A stretch of 64,000 nucleotides of DNA, taken from positions 55,298-119,297 of the forward strand of contig CAMSYM010000003.1 in assembly GCA_947066105.1 (NCBI GenBank), given 5' to 3'. The position numbers were made by a program, and so were the translations under genes. The notes under the pieces were generated by a model. That model was given only the letters and a program-made list of their open reading frames with translations. It was not told the origin of the DNA and did no database searches. Of this stretch, positions 29,301 through 38,408 are shown one piece after another. Origin of the DNA: an uncultured Clostridia bacterium. Its GTDB lineage: Bacteria; Bacillota; Clostridia; Christensenellales; Pumilibacteraceae. Positions within the stretch are counted from its first letter, which is position 1. The number at the start of each line of letters is the position of its first letter.

Positions 29301-31340
29301 TTGCTGAGCCTGCGTAGCCGCGATAGTGGAATTAAGCTTGACTATATACGACGAAACGGGCGCTTGCGTCGCCATTTCTTCTTGACGGCGCTTGGATATG
29401 GCGCGTATAAACAGCCATACGATAAGCAATATGATTATCAGACCGCCCAAGCAAATGGCGGCGATGATAAGACCCGCTTCCCAATCGTCGAACCGCGCGA
29501 ACAGACTGCCCGCGTTGACGTCGATATTGATGGCGTCGGAATCGAAAACAATTTTTTGACGATAATAGTTGGTAAATTCGAGCGTCACCGCCACGTTGGC
29601 TTCGCCGCCTATGTTTTTGACCTGCGGCGAAAGCGTAAGCACGCTGTTGCGCAAGCTTACCGCGAGCTTATCTTCGTCCTTGGACTTGACGCCCGTCAAC
29701 ATGTAACCGAGATCGCGCATGCGCGCAAAAACGTCGTCCGTCAATACGTTGTACGTTACTTCGCGCTTGCCCTTTATGTTTTGGAACGTGATGGTATAGC
29801 CGCCGTACGTCGAAACTATCAGTTCGACGGTGACCGTTCTGAAATCGTTCACGCCCGCGCCGACATAATAGTCGATAGCGAACTCGATACGGTGACTGCT
29901 GTCTATTTTGTGCGATTCGTCCGCCGTTATGGCGTATGCCGTCGGATTACTGCTGTTTTCTTCGCCTTCCAAACGGCTGACTATAACGCCGCCGTTTTGC
30001 GACGTTGCGGTATCGCTTATTTTTTCGTCGTTGACTTTGGTTTCCAAATGATTGAAAGTCATCGACTGGTATGCGCCGGGGAAAGCGTAGTCGACGAGCG
30101 CTTCGGGACGGACTACGAGCGTTTTATGGTCGGATGCGCCGGACAATGCCGCGCCCGCGCCGTCCGTGTAAGTCCCGCTCGCGAGATTGAACGTGTTTTC
30201 GGACGAGAAATTGAGCATCAATTTATCTGACGCTATGCTCCTGGCTTGCGGGTTTGCGGGCGCAAACTTGAACGGCAAATACACCGTGCATTCTTTGTTT
30301 AAATCGTTGCCGCTGACAAGCTTTAAGCCTATCGAAAGCGTATGAACGGTATCCCAAAAATCGACGACGTTGCCGGGACGCTGATTGTACTGGTCTACGA
30401 CCGCCGCGGATACTTCCACCGTGCCCGACACGGACGGCGAAATGCGTATAGGGGCGGTGCCGTTGGGCGAGTACGCGGTGGAACTGGTTTTTATTTGGTT
30501 CTGCAACGCGACCGAAGTCAAACCGAGAAACGATACGTCGGTAATTTCGAAGTTGGTGACAGAATTTATCGCCCAAAAGCTTTCGCCTACCTTTACAGCC
30601 TCGTGGTTGTTTTGGCGGTAGAGTCCTCTGCCCTGCAAGTACTCGCCGAGATCCACCTTTAATGTAGAAAAGTTGTTTACCGTGAGTATGGGCGCGTGCG
30701 TTTGCGTGTTGCCGTCGTACGAGCTTACTTCTTGATTGTTATCGCCGAAAATTTCCTTGCCTGCGGCGTTCAGCTTGTAACCGACGTAAAATACTCTGTT
30801 GCCGTCGGTGATCTGTGCAAACGTGTCGTCTACCTTTATCGAGAAGTATATGATATACTCCTCGGTGCGGTTGGTATCCGAGCCTACGTACATAACAATC
30901 GAGAAGTATGCGGGGATCTCCGCTTCCGTCAGTTTTTTGGCGGTAACTATAACGGCGTTATTGCTACCGCTTACTTCCACGTCGAAACACGTACTGCTTT
31001 TTATTATCGAAGTTTTATCGAAGGTGTAAGTCGCCGAATTGGGCAAGCCCTTGACCGACGCGACTACCGTGGTAGTCAGGTAACGCGACCTGTAATGCTT
31101 GGCATTGTTTTCGTTGATTGTCGTCGCAGTGTCGCGCTCGTTGGTTTCGGGATCTCTGCCGTTTACGTCGAGTACGAGCGATATGGGATCGTTAATGGCG
31201 GAGCTTCCCGCATTGTTGCCTTCCGCAAGCGCGGACACGGGCGCAAACAAGCCCGTGAACATGCCTACGAGCAACGCGACGACTGCCGACAAGGATACGG
31301 CGAATACGAATATTTTGCTTCTTTTGATTGTCTTATTCAT
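26307..31340 (-). CDS. Giant bitopic envelope protein with cytoplasmic coiled coil and PGAR-rich tail
   Basis: A 1677-aa protein, family not recognised. A signal peptide covers about residues 1-38 (ending APVSALAE). About 40-620 is a beta-rich extracytoplasmic part. One membrane helix spans about 622-646, followed by KRRQEEM. The cytoplasmic part begins with a Gln/Met/Gly/Pro-rich stretch (650-760). A long Glu/Lys/Arg/Ala coiled coil or single alpha helix follows (about 860-1600), including an EAERAAEEARLEAERVAEE-type run. It ends in an about 60-residue strongly basic tail of repeated PGARPAR units. AAGGAGGG precedes the ATG at 31340. It lies 15 nt after the RCC1 gene and 74 nt before the giant coiled-coil gene. 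The basic tail could pair with that protein's acidic head (inference). Confidence 0.9.
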   Translation of the reverse strand: MNKTIKRSKIFVFAVSLSAVVALLVGMFTGLFAPVSALAEGNNAGSSAINDPISLVLDVNGRDPETNERDTATTINENNAKHYRSRYLTTTVVASVKGLPNSATYTFDKTSIIKSSTCFDVEVSGSNNAVIVTAKKLTEAEIPAYFSIVMYVGSDTNRTEEYIIYFSIKVDDTFAQITDGNRVFYVGYKLNAAGKEIFGDNNQEVSSYDGNTQTHAPILTVNNFSTLKVDLGEYLQGRGLYRQNNHEAVKVGESFWAINSVTNFEITDVSFLGLTSVALQNQIKTSSTAYSPNGTAPIRISPSVSGTVEVSAAVVDQYNQRPGNVVDFWDTVHTLSIGLKLVSGNDLNKECTVYLPFKFAPANPQARSIASDKLMLNFSSENTFNLASGTYTDGAGAALSGASDHKTLVVRPEALVDYAFPGAYQSMTFNHLETKVNDEKISDTATSQNGGVIVSRLEGEENSSNPTAYAITADESHKIDSSHRIEFAIDYYVGAGVNDFRTVTVELIVSTYGGYTITFQNIKGKREVTYNVLTDDVFARMRDLGYMLTGVKSKDEDKLAVSLRNSVLTLSPQVKNIGGEANVAVTLEFTNYYRQKIVFDSDAINIDVNAGSLFARFDDWEAGLIIAAICLGGLIIILLIVWLFIRAISKRRQEEMATQAPVSSYIVKLNSTIAATQAQQRMAQNQALSQASQMLLGAGLTGAAPAPPDTLQLASGVGGATSMPGGSMSMPGGPAMSEPQATVPPDQGENLEELIAKYITDDELLERIFTEKYEPKGMVRRTFFKSKDLQARELDKEKKRIIERYKTPMPMDEAIMSENEIQNSERTSSPAMSAPAETSEPKEQEMFVLDFDPDSPLYVEPEVTRDEFSEEKIDLDASPEEQRLKDAEHRNEILQKELAELASRMQKVNAELEKANSLEAELREKIAKAEADDEQYGKDIEDLEFRLASAKNKDKPTITRDIGIKEEKKKRNLDELEKLRAELDALLGNSERLNGISSKLEDTQSEKNKLIEDLAAEIERARAEFEAYQDRLAKVRAKQELEAKVATLTPMLIAVNEVDYELRKLQVTEKEQEKERESLKGNVAAAKAQIMSTTDFGVISELNMQISDANARLADIEKENTKTTKRKSELNIELNAQRRKANEFVEDNEIPLEEVIDAEDVVIGNIELEILKAVRQKDKDDAEKAVADAQAVFDDLSASAGDVALVAMDVASSIGDIEEDINAAQAELDAINAQMESAGEDERLMLMVDQGDKADKLEELKARLEQAHVDGTKRKMEAQADYDAKLEEARAALNEANADFAKACASYDDLVQNTNPVDLVVSGSGIISKDQKIIEAENLKKQLERSKNEIEQARLAAQQAQDEAERVRLEAERAAAEARLEAERAAEEARLEAERVAEEARMEAERAKQEAEERAEQARLEAEEKARAEVEAAERAKKEAEEAMAAEAEEARRLAMEEAEEAKRKALEEAEEAKRQAQGDIEEMRRKAEEEAEAKRLEEENKKKEEEARQKAEEARDEALAKKIAMRKEQIIAIRNEMKELKGDDDAKNLRERLYNIQLAYDEEERGSTELMDFYNKTMDDIQSAGEIARLKAENAKKPQRVVRKVTERVNRIAKRRPGARPARPGARPAARAGARPGARPAARPGARPGARPARPGARPAGARPPARPGSRPTRPR

Positions 31341-31355
31341 TATTGTACGCCCTCC

Positions 31356-34300
31356 TTACATTCCGTCGCCGATGTCGGACGCATCGAATATTATTTCGCT
31401 GCCGTCGACGCTCTGCGCGCCGAAATCGTCGACGCCCGCATCGAACCCGCCGTCGGGCGAGCCGAAACCGCCGTCCTGCGACACGAAGTCGGCGTCGGGC
31501 GCGGCATATGCGCCGTCGTCCATAGACACGTCTTGCACGAAAGGATTGACGGGCTGAGCGTTTTGCGCCTGAGCCGCCGCAAACGCCGCCTTTTTGGCTT
31601 CCAGTTCGGCTTTAAGCTCTGCGACAGTCTTTTTGCCGCCTTTCTTTTTCTTCTTCTTTTTGGACTTGGCGTCGCTTGTCGCGGCAAGATCGGAATGTTC
31701 GAGTATCACGCCGCTTTCTTCTTCCTTGCTCTTACGCATTTCGTTGAACATTTTCGCGTATTTGGGATCGTCCATTTTGAGCTTGGTGCGAACGACTTGC
31801 TCGCGCGTAGCGGCGGTCGCCTTGTTATGCATACGGTCGCGCATGCGGATAAGCTCTTGATTGCGCTTGATGATGGCGCGCTGTTTGGCGCGTTTTTTCC
31901 AATACACTATAAGGCGAACTATAAAGATTATCGCAAGCACGCCGAAAACTATGACAAACGAATACAGCCAAATATTGCCGTAACCGATTATGCCGTTTTC
32001 CTGCATGACGGGCAACGTCGTGAGAATCCCGCTTACGGTGACCTCGAACGTGAGCATTTTATAGTCGCTGCCGTTGGACACCGATACCTGCACGACCATA
32101 GGCACTTGTCCCCCTTCGGTGGTGGGAGTATTTGCCTTAGGCGAAAGTATGATGTTTTTGCCGTTGGAATCGGCGGTATAGTCGAAGTAATCGGCGACCG
32201 CGCTGTCGGGCTGGATAATAACGACGCTGTACTGCGACGCGCCCTCTATGCCGACGCGGTTGAGCAATTGCTCGACCGATACCGACACGCTCGTATCCAT
32301 GCCGCTACCCGTTATGCCGAGCGTAAGCCCGTCGGCAGACGAATTTTGATTGTCGCGGCAATCGATATTGACGGTGACGGGAATGCGCACCTTGCCCGAT
32401 TCTACCGTATAAATTGCCTCTATGATAGAGCCGTCGGGGGCTTCGGCATACGTCTGCGCGTCGCCCAACACGAATTTTACGTGCATGTAATACTTAGCCG
32501 CATCGTTAGTGACGCTGTCGCCCGACACTATGCGGATATTGGGCTTGGACGACTCGACGCCCTCGAACACTACGTTCTTTATAAACGTAGGGCTTGCGAC
32601 TTCCCCGCTCTCGTCGGTGAAGTATATCGCGTTGTAATGATATTCGAGCTTGCTCGACGCTTCGGGATTGGATATATCGTTGTACAGTATCCTGTAATCG
32701 TCGATGTCGTCGTTGAACTTGTTGGATTTTTCCAGCTCGCTCTTTACGGCGTCGACGTAAATATACTTGTCGTTATCAATGGTTATGGAATCGGCGACAT
32801 ACGTCACAGCCGACACGTTGACCGATATAGAGAACGTCAAGCTCTTGTTATAAAGCGTAGCCGTGAACGTCACGACGCCCGATCCCGATCTGTACGGAGT
32901 AATGGCAAACGCCGTACGCGTACCCGATACCGCCGCTACCGAAAACAGCTTGTCGCGTTGCGATTTTCTGTCTTCGGACGAAAGTATATTGGATATTTTG
33001 ACTTGATTGTAAAGATTGTCTATTTGGCTGTCTATGCCGTTGCCGCCGATCGCGACGAACCGCTGAGTATTGAGCGAATTGTTGCGGGCGAGCGCGTCTA
33101 TCGTTTGCGTTTTAGTGATAAGGAACGAGCTTTCCGCAGTCGCCGACGCGGTAAACGTAAAGTCGCGTATCTGATCGAAGATAAACGTCATTTCGATCTT
33201 TTCGTTGCCGCCGTCGAAATACGCCGTATAATCGTCGGTGCTTGCAAAGCGTTGGACCGTTACCGTCAGATTGATGGGTATGTCGGTAGACGGCGTGACG
33301 GTGAGCGTGGTGCCTTGCAAAACGACGGGCTTAATGCCGTTGCCCGTTTCGTCGACGAACAAATTATTGAACTGATTATACTTTTCGGTGGTTGCCTCGT
33401 TTTGATACGAGAATACTATCCTGTCCGATCTGCTCGTAAAGTAGTCGGCGATATTGACCGAAACGGACTCACCCACGACTATCGGCTTTGCGAACACTTC
33501 GGTGTACTTATTGTTGCCGCCTTCGCTTTTACCGGTGATCACACTGCCGTCAGGATGCGTCTTGTTCATGCGGAGCGTTGCGGCGGCAAATACCGACGCG
33601 ATGTTGCGCGTTTCGGGAACTGCAATGCCCGATCCTATCGTTTCGAACCCGACGTTATAGCCCGCGGGACGGGTTACAGCCTGCAACGACGCGTTTACGC
33701 GCGGATTGCTCGACGTGGTTTGATAAGACGTAACGTCCTTGCTCGTATACCTTATATTGCCGGTAGACGCTTCCGCAGTAAAGGTCATTACGTCGTACGA
33801 AAAGCCCAACAATATATGATCGTTTTCTTCATTGACGGTAAGAACGATGTTATACAGACCGTAAACGTTATCGAAATCCGTGGCGAGCGCCGCACGCACT
33901 TCTTCTATCGTTTTGCCGCTCAATACGACGCCGGTATCGATATCAGCTACCGTCACCGTTTGCATTTTGCCCTTAACGGCGGACGTGGGGCTGTCTATGC
34001 CCTCCATCATGCCGTCTTCGAGCGCGGTGGCTATCACCCTGTCCGAATCGCGGTCGCTGAACAAATACTGATAAACGTCGTTATACTTTTTGGCGGCGTC
34101 AGCGCCGAGATAGTACGTAAGATCGCCGGAAACTATTTTGGACGATGCGGGGAAGCCAGCGTCCGCTTGCGTCATTTTTTCAAGCACGTTAGACTTAACG
34201 CCGCTTGCGTTCAAGTGTGCGAGCAATGCGTCCACGCCGCCCGATACGTTTTGCACGGCTATCGAATAATTCTTGTTATACTCGTTATTGGGATCGAGCA

Positions 34301-36899
34301 AAGGAACGTTCGATTTATTGTTGTTGTTCGCGTCGTAAGCGGAATAATTTTTTACGGTGGGCGTATCCGCCACGGTAAACGTTATTCTGCACGGTTTGAG
34401 ATCGTAATACAGCGCGGTATCGGTAACAGCCCCGCTCGCGACCTTAAAGTTGCTTTCCGCATTGTAGCGCGCAACGTAAAAATCTACGGTCACGATATAG
34501 CCCTTGGACGATTGTTTGGGCTTGATCTTGATGCCGACGCCGTTTTCGTCGGTAACGAATTGCACCGCAAACATGTTTTCGCGTTGTTTGGGCGTCATTA
34601 CCGTCAAGTGCTGTGCGTCCGTACCGTAGCTGTACACGGGCGCGAACGAAGTGACGGCAGAAAGGTCTTCGTCGAGCGGGCTGAGAAAATGCCCCGCTTT
34701 ACCGTTGTCGCCGTTTATACCCAAAATGCGGTATACGTCGCCTATCGCATTGGAGCTTACGAGCGGGATATACTCACCCGCCGTGCCGCCCGTTACGTTG
34801 TACCTGACGGTGCCGAGCGACGACGTTTCTTCGTTTTCGGGCAAACGGCTTTCGTTTGTCGACTTCCATACGTAAAACGTCGCACTGCCGAGATCGGGCG
34901 CGGGCTGATTAACCGTCGGCTCGACCGACGGCGCGAAAGCTACCGTATTGGTGCTGTCCACCGCCCAGTTGGCGATAGGTTGACCGCCGACGCTTGCAAA
35001 CGAGTCGTAACGCGTTTGCTTATATGCGCCGTCCTTGTACTCCAACCGTATAAGTTTACCGATAGCCGTGATCGCAAACAAATTATTGCCGTAGCCCGAA
35101 TACACGGCGATGAATTTATCGGTATCGTTTACCGTACCCGTCACGTCGCCGTAAGTTACCGGTTTAGGTTCGGGATCGCCGTTGCTCCAAACGTAAAGCT
35201 TTCCGTCCGACGTGACCGCGCCCGAAATAAATTCGGCTTTGTTTTTAACTTTCGAATCAAATCCGTTGACGGTAGATCCCGTCATACTGAGCGTGGTTCT
35301 GGAATAAAACGCTTTATCGTCGGCGGAAAGCTGTTTTCCCGCCGCCACCGCGACAAACGAACTGCTTTCGGAAGCCAGTATGCCCGTAGGAGTTTGACTG
35401 CTGCCGCCCGCGGCTTTGCCGAGCTGTCCTTGCGCGTTATCGCCCCAGCCGTAAAGCCGACCCGCCGCTATGCCGTAGCCGACGTCGTTGCCGAGCGACA
35501 CGCCGTAGCGTATAACGGAACGGTACAGATCGTTTTCGTCCACTTTATCGAGCGTTTGACCGCGCGAGTTTTTTATGCTCATCGACGTGTTTTGCGAAAA
35601 AGCGAGCGCGCCGCTGCCCGAACTCAAACGCCCGTAATATTTGTCTATATTAAATTCTTCGCCGTAAATCAATTGATTGTTGAGATTTCCGCCGCCACTG
35701 CCACCTATAATACCGCTGGTTACTTTAAGATCGGAACTACTACCTTGCGAATAAACTATGCCAGCGGAACTATCAGCCTGCGAAACGACGGAAACCGTAT
35801 TTACGTAACCGTTGTTATACTGCGAAGTCAAGACGTTTCTTCCGCGCAACTGCAACGATGTGGCGTTGCCGGAAGCGGGAGCGGAAGCCCTGTTGATACC
35901 GACGTTGTAGCCGCCTGCTACGACGGCAACGGCATTGCCGAGTTCGTTTGAATTTACGCCTGCGCGAACGCGGTTGTTAACGCCGCCTAACAGATCCACA
36001 TGCCCTGTATTTCTTGAAAGATAATCGTAATTCGTTTTAACGCCCGTTTGCACGGTGGAATACATCAACGATCCCCACACATAAGTGTACGTGCCGCCGC
36101 TTTTGGTATAAAGTAAGATATAATTGTATTCGCCCGCCGCTATATCCGTATTAGTTAATCCCGCGTCATTCGTAGGCTTAATATACCACATAGAATCGTG
36201 AGCGCCACTATTTTTATCTACATAATATTCGTAATCGATTATATACGGATCGAACCACGTAATTTCTTGTGTTGTGTTGCCGGACGTAGCGCGCAAAAGC
36301 AAATAATGTCTTGCCTCGTTGAGATCGGACATGAATACGTTTTCCGCGGTTTCTACACTTTTCTCATCATGCGAATAAACGTCCTTGCCCCATGTATAGA
36401 TATATCCGTTTTCCGTAATAAATGCCGCGGTAGTGCGCGTAGCAACTATCTTTTTTATCTTATCTTCTTTGATCTCGGTGTGATAATCAATAGAGCCTTC
36501 GCCGCTCCAATTATAATCGCCGCCGCTACCGGGACCTTGTCTGAATTTTACGTTTATTTTTGTAGGCGTCGACGAGTAATAATCGCCGAGCGTGACGCCG
36601 AGTTCGTTTCCCTTTTCGCCGCCGACCGAGTCTTCGTTCAAGCTCCAACCGTAAAGGTCGCCGTCGAAAGTCAAGCCTATGGCAAAATCTTCGCCCGCCG
36701 CGACCTGGACGAACCGTATGCCGTCGACGGTCTTGGCAACGGGCGTCGATTCTTCGCCGTCCGCGGCAAATATATTTTTATCCAACAATGTCAAACCGAT
36801 CGAAAGCACGGCGCACAGTATAAATACGGCGCATACGGCAATCGACACTACGCGTGTTTTAAAGCATTTTGATTGTTTAGTCGATCTCATGTCGATCAT
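31356..36899 (-). CDS. Giant surface protein with RCC1-type repeats and one membrane span
   Basis: A 1847-aa protein. A signal sequence or anchor lies at about residues 16-45. About 45-700 holds RCC1/alpha-tubulin-suppressor-like repeats (VAAGEDFAIGLTFDGDLYGW, ATRTTAAFITENGYIYTWG, GNDVGYGIAAGRLYGWGDN), predicted to form a beta propeller outside the cell. About 700-1635 is further beta-rich sequence with no family I recognise. A membrane helix at about 1640-1667 precedes a 180-residue cytoplasmic tail with a basic coiled coil, a seven-lysine run and an acidic Gly/Asp/Phe-rich end. ATG at 36899 (AAGAAGGG just upstream) is preferred; in-frame ATGs at 36890 and 36971 are alternatives. First gene of the operon. 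Function unknown; surface adhesion or envelope scaffolding is a guess. Confidence 0.88.
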   Translation of the reverse strand: MIDMRSTKQSKCFKTRVVSIAVCAVFILCAVLSIGLTLLDKNIFAADGEESTPVAKTVDGIRFVQVAAGEDFAIGLTFDGDLYGWSLNEDSVGGEKGNELGVTLGDYYSSTPTKINVKFRQGPGSGGDYNWSGEGSIDYHTEIKEDKIKKIVATRTTAAFITENGYIYTWGKDVYSHDEKSVETAENVFMSDLNEARHYLLLRATSGNTTQEITWFDPYIIDYEYYVDKNSGAHDSMWYIKPTNDAGLTNTDIAAGEYNYILLYTKSGGTYTYVWGSLMYSTVQTGVKTNYDYLSRNTGHVDLLGGVNNRVRAGVNSNELGNAVAVVAGGYNVGINRASAPASGNATSLQLRGRNVLTSQYNNGYVNTVSVVSQADSSAGIVYSQGSSSDLKVTSGIIGGSGGGNLNNQLIYGEEFNIDKYYGRLSSGSGALAFSQNTSMSIKNSRGQTLDKVDENDLYRSVIRYGVSLGNDVGYGIAAGRLYGWGDNAQGQLGKAAGGSSQTPTGILASESSSFVAVAAGKQLSADDKAFYSRTTLSMTGSTVNGFDSKVKNKAEFISGAVTSDGKLYVWSNGDPEPKPVTYGDVTGTVNDTDKFIAVYSGYGNNLFAITAIGKLIRLEYKDGAYKQTRYDSFASVGGQPIANWAVDSTNTVAFAPSVEPTVNQPAPDLGSATFYVWKSTNESRLPENEETSSLGTVRYNVTGGTAGEYIPLVSSNAIGDVYRILGINGDNGKAGHFLSPLDEDLSAVTSFAPVYSYGTDAQHLTVMTPKQRENMFAVQFVTDENGVGIKIKPKQSSKGYIVTVDFYVARYNAESNFKVASGAVTDTALYYDLKPCRITFTVADTPTVKNYSAYDANNNNKSNVPLLDPNNEYNKNYSIAVQNVSGGVDALLAHLNASGVKSNVLEKMTQADAGFPASSKIVSGDLTYYLGADAAKKYNDVYQYLFSDRDSDRVIATALEDGMMEGIDSPTSAVKGKMQTVTVADIDTGVVLSGKTIEEVRAALATDFDNVYGLYNIVLTVNEENDHILLGFSYDVMTFTAEASTGNIRYTSKDVTSYQTTSSNPRVNASLQAVTRPAGYNVGFETIGSGIAVPETRNIASVFAAATLRMNKTHPDGSVITGKSEGGNNKYTEVFAKPIVVGESVSVNIADYFTSRSDRIVFSYQNEATTEKYNQFNNLFVDETGNGIKPVVLQGTTLTVTPSTDIPINLTVTVQRFASTDDYTAYFDGGNEKIEMTFIFDQIRDFTFTASATAESSFLITKTQTIDALARNNSLNTQRFVAIGGNGIDSQIDNLYNQVKISNILSSEDRKSQRDKLFSVAAVSGTRTAFAITPYRSGSGVVTFTATLYNKSLTFSISVNVSAVTYVADSITIDNDKYIYVDAVKSELEKSNKFNDDIDDYRILYNDISNPEASSKLEYHYNAIYFTDESGEVASPTFIKNVVFEGVESSKPNIRIVSGDSVTNDAAKYYMHVKFVLGDAQTYAEAPDGSIIEAIYTVESGKVRIPVTVNIDCRDNQNSSADGLTLGITGSGMDTSVSVSVEQLLNRVGIEGASQYSVVIIQPDSAVADYFDYTADSNGKNIILSPKANTPTTEGGQVPMVVQVSVSNGSDYKMLTFEVTVSGILTTLPVMQENGIIGYGNIWLYSFVIVFGVLAIIFIVRLIVYWKKRAKQRAIIKRNQELIRMRDRMHNKATAATREQVVRTKLKMDDPKYAKMFNEMRKSKEEESGVILEHSDLAATSDAKSKKKKKKKGGKKTVAELKAELEAKKAAFAAAQAQNAQPVNPFVQDVSMDDGAYAAPDADFVSQDGGFGSPDGGFDAGVDDFGAQSVDGSEIIFDASDIGDGM

Positions 36900-36984
36900 C
36901 AACCCTTCTTGTAAGTCGTTTTTACCGAGTAAAAATCGGCGATAATGACGAATATGTATACTATTCGACATTATTCATTTGATA

Positions 36985-37013
36985 ATTATAATACATTTGT
37001 TTACAATTGTCAA
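36985..37013 (-). promoter_or_regulatory. Consensus promoter of the giant-protein operon
   Basis: Minus strand: TTGACA (37008-37013), exactly 17 nt, TATAAT (36985-36990). Predicted leader of about 80 nt before the ATG at 36899. An ATG at 36978, 6 nt after the -10, opens only a five-codon reading frame. Confidence 0.85.
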
Positions 37014-37087
37014 TATAAACCGCCCTAAAAATGAGCAAATTTTTGGACGATATTCATAGTTTATTCATAAATCGGCACTATTATAAA

Positions 37088-37115
37088 GGTAAAAACCGCG
37101 TTTTTTACCGTTTTT
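37088..37115. terminator. Terminator-like hairpin between divergent promoters
   Basis: GGTAAAAA (37088-37095) pairs with TTTTTACC (37102-37109), followed by GTTTTT. It lies between the promoters of the giant operon and serC. It could insulate them or end a small RNA, but no such RNA gene is evident. The rest of this 362-nt gap holds only the two promoters. Confidence 0.35.
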
Positions 37116-37202
37116 GATTTATACGGTCAAAAACACGCTGTTGCGATGCGGTACGGCGCGGCAATAAAAAACTTATTATTCGATAGTTCTTGTATAAAAT
37201 AT

Positions 37203-37231
37203 TTGATTTTGCGGTACGCGTGTGGTAAAAT
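37203..37231 (+). promoter_or_regulatory. Sigma-A promoter of serC-serA
   Basis: TTGATT (37203-37208), exactly 17 nt, TAAAAT (37226-37231). The leader is about 25 nt and carries GCGAGG before the serC ATG. Confidence 0.7.
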
Positions 37232-37261
37232 ATAAATATATTGATAAAGCGAGGTTTTTCT

Positions 37262-38344
37262 ATGAGAGTGTACAATTTTTCGGCAGGTCCGAGCATGCTC
37301 CCCTTAAAGGTGCTCGAACGCGTTCAAAAAGGCTTGATCGATCACGACGGCACAGGTATGTCGGTAATGGAAATGAGCCACCGCTCCAAACCGTACGAAA
37401 AAATAAACGATCGAACGGAAGCTTTGTTGCGCGAATTGATGAACGTACCCGATAATTACGATATCCTGTTCGTTCAAGGCGGCGCGACCAACCAGTTTTC
37501 GGCAGTACCGCTCAACATAGGCACGGTCAACCGCAAAGCCGATTACGTAGTGACGGGCAATTTTGCCAAGATCGCGCACAAGGAAGGTTCGGTACATCTC
37601 GACGCCGCCGTTGCCGCATCGTCCGAGGACAAGAACTTTACATATATACCCGATCTTTCCCCGTCGTCGTTCCGACCCGACGCCGACTACGTGCATATCT
37701 GCTATAACAATACCATATTCGGCACGCGCTACCAAGCCGCGCCCGATACGGCGGGCATTCCGCTCGTCGCCGATATGTCGTCCATGATACTCAGTCAATC
37801 GGTCGACGTATCTAAATTCGCCGTTATTTATGCGGGCGCGCAAAAAAATATCGGACCCGCGGGCGTGACCGTGGTCATAGTGCGTCACGACCTTACCGAA
37901 CGCGCCGACCCCAAGTGTCCCGTAATGTTGCGCTACGACAATCAAGTCAAAAGCAAAAGCTTGTTCAACACCCCGCCCTGTTTCGCCACTTACGTGATAA
38001 TGGAAGTGCTGAACTATCTTAAAGAAACGGGCGGCATAACCGAAATGCAAAAGATAAACGAACGCAAATCCGCCAAGCTGTACGATTATATCGACAGCTC
38101 GAATTACTACGTCAATTCGGTACAAAAACAGTTCCGCTCGTTGATGAACGTGCCGTTCGTTTCGCCGTCCAAGGAGCTTGACGCGCTGTTCGTCGCGCAA
38201 GCGGCGGAAGCGGGGCTTGTATCGCTCAAAGGTCACCGACTGGTCGGCGGCATGCGCGCGTCCATTTACAACGCAATGCCCGAAGAAGGCGTCGACGCGC
38301 TCATTTCGTTCATGGACAAATTCAAGAAAGAACATAAACTATGA
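37262..38344 (+). CDS. serC: Phosphoserine aminotransferase SerC
   Basis: A 360-aa PLP enzyme that converts 3-phosphohydroxypyruvate and glutamate to phosphoserine. It starts MRVYNFSAGPSMLP, the usual SerC opening, and includes GTGMSVMEMSHRS, FVQGGATNQF, VADMSSMILSQSVDVSKFAVIYAGAQKNIGPAG (PLP lysine in AQKN) and GLVSLKGHRLVGGMRASIYNAMP near the C-terminus. The ATG at 37262 has GAGG 7 nt upstream; an ATG at 37241 lacks a ribosome-binding site. It forms an operon with serA 64 nt downstream. Confidence 0.98.
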   Translation: MRVYNFSAGPSMLPLKVLERVQKGLIDHDGTGMSVMEMSHRSKPYEKINDRTEALLRELMNVPDNYDILFVQGGATNQFSAVPLNIGTVNRKADYVVTGNFAKIAHKEGSVHLDAAVAASSEDKNFTYIPDLSPSSFRPDADYVHICYNNTIFGTRYQAAPDTAGIPLVADMSSMILSQSVDVSKFAVIYAGAQKNIGPAGVTVVIVRHDLTERADPKCPVMLRYDNQVKSKSLFNTPPCFATYVIMEVLNYLKETGGITEMQKINERKSAKLYDYIDSSNYYVNSVQKQFRSLMNVPFVSPSKELDALFVAQAAEAGLVSLKGHRLVGGMRASIYNAMPEEGVDALISFMDKFKKEHKL

Positions 38345-38408
38345 TCGACGCGGCGACGCCGCCGACGTTCGCAATCACGCTAAGTCAAACAAAACAAGGA
38401 AGTGCTTT

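Noticed and set aside
30696..35951. A 1751-codon open frame on the plus strand opposite the RCC1 and bridge genes
   Set aside because: It is antisense to two genes with signal peptides, clear domains and good ribosome-binding sites. The GC-biased codon use of the real genes leaves the opposite frame open. The translation is Arg- and Tyr-rich without domains.
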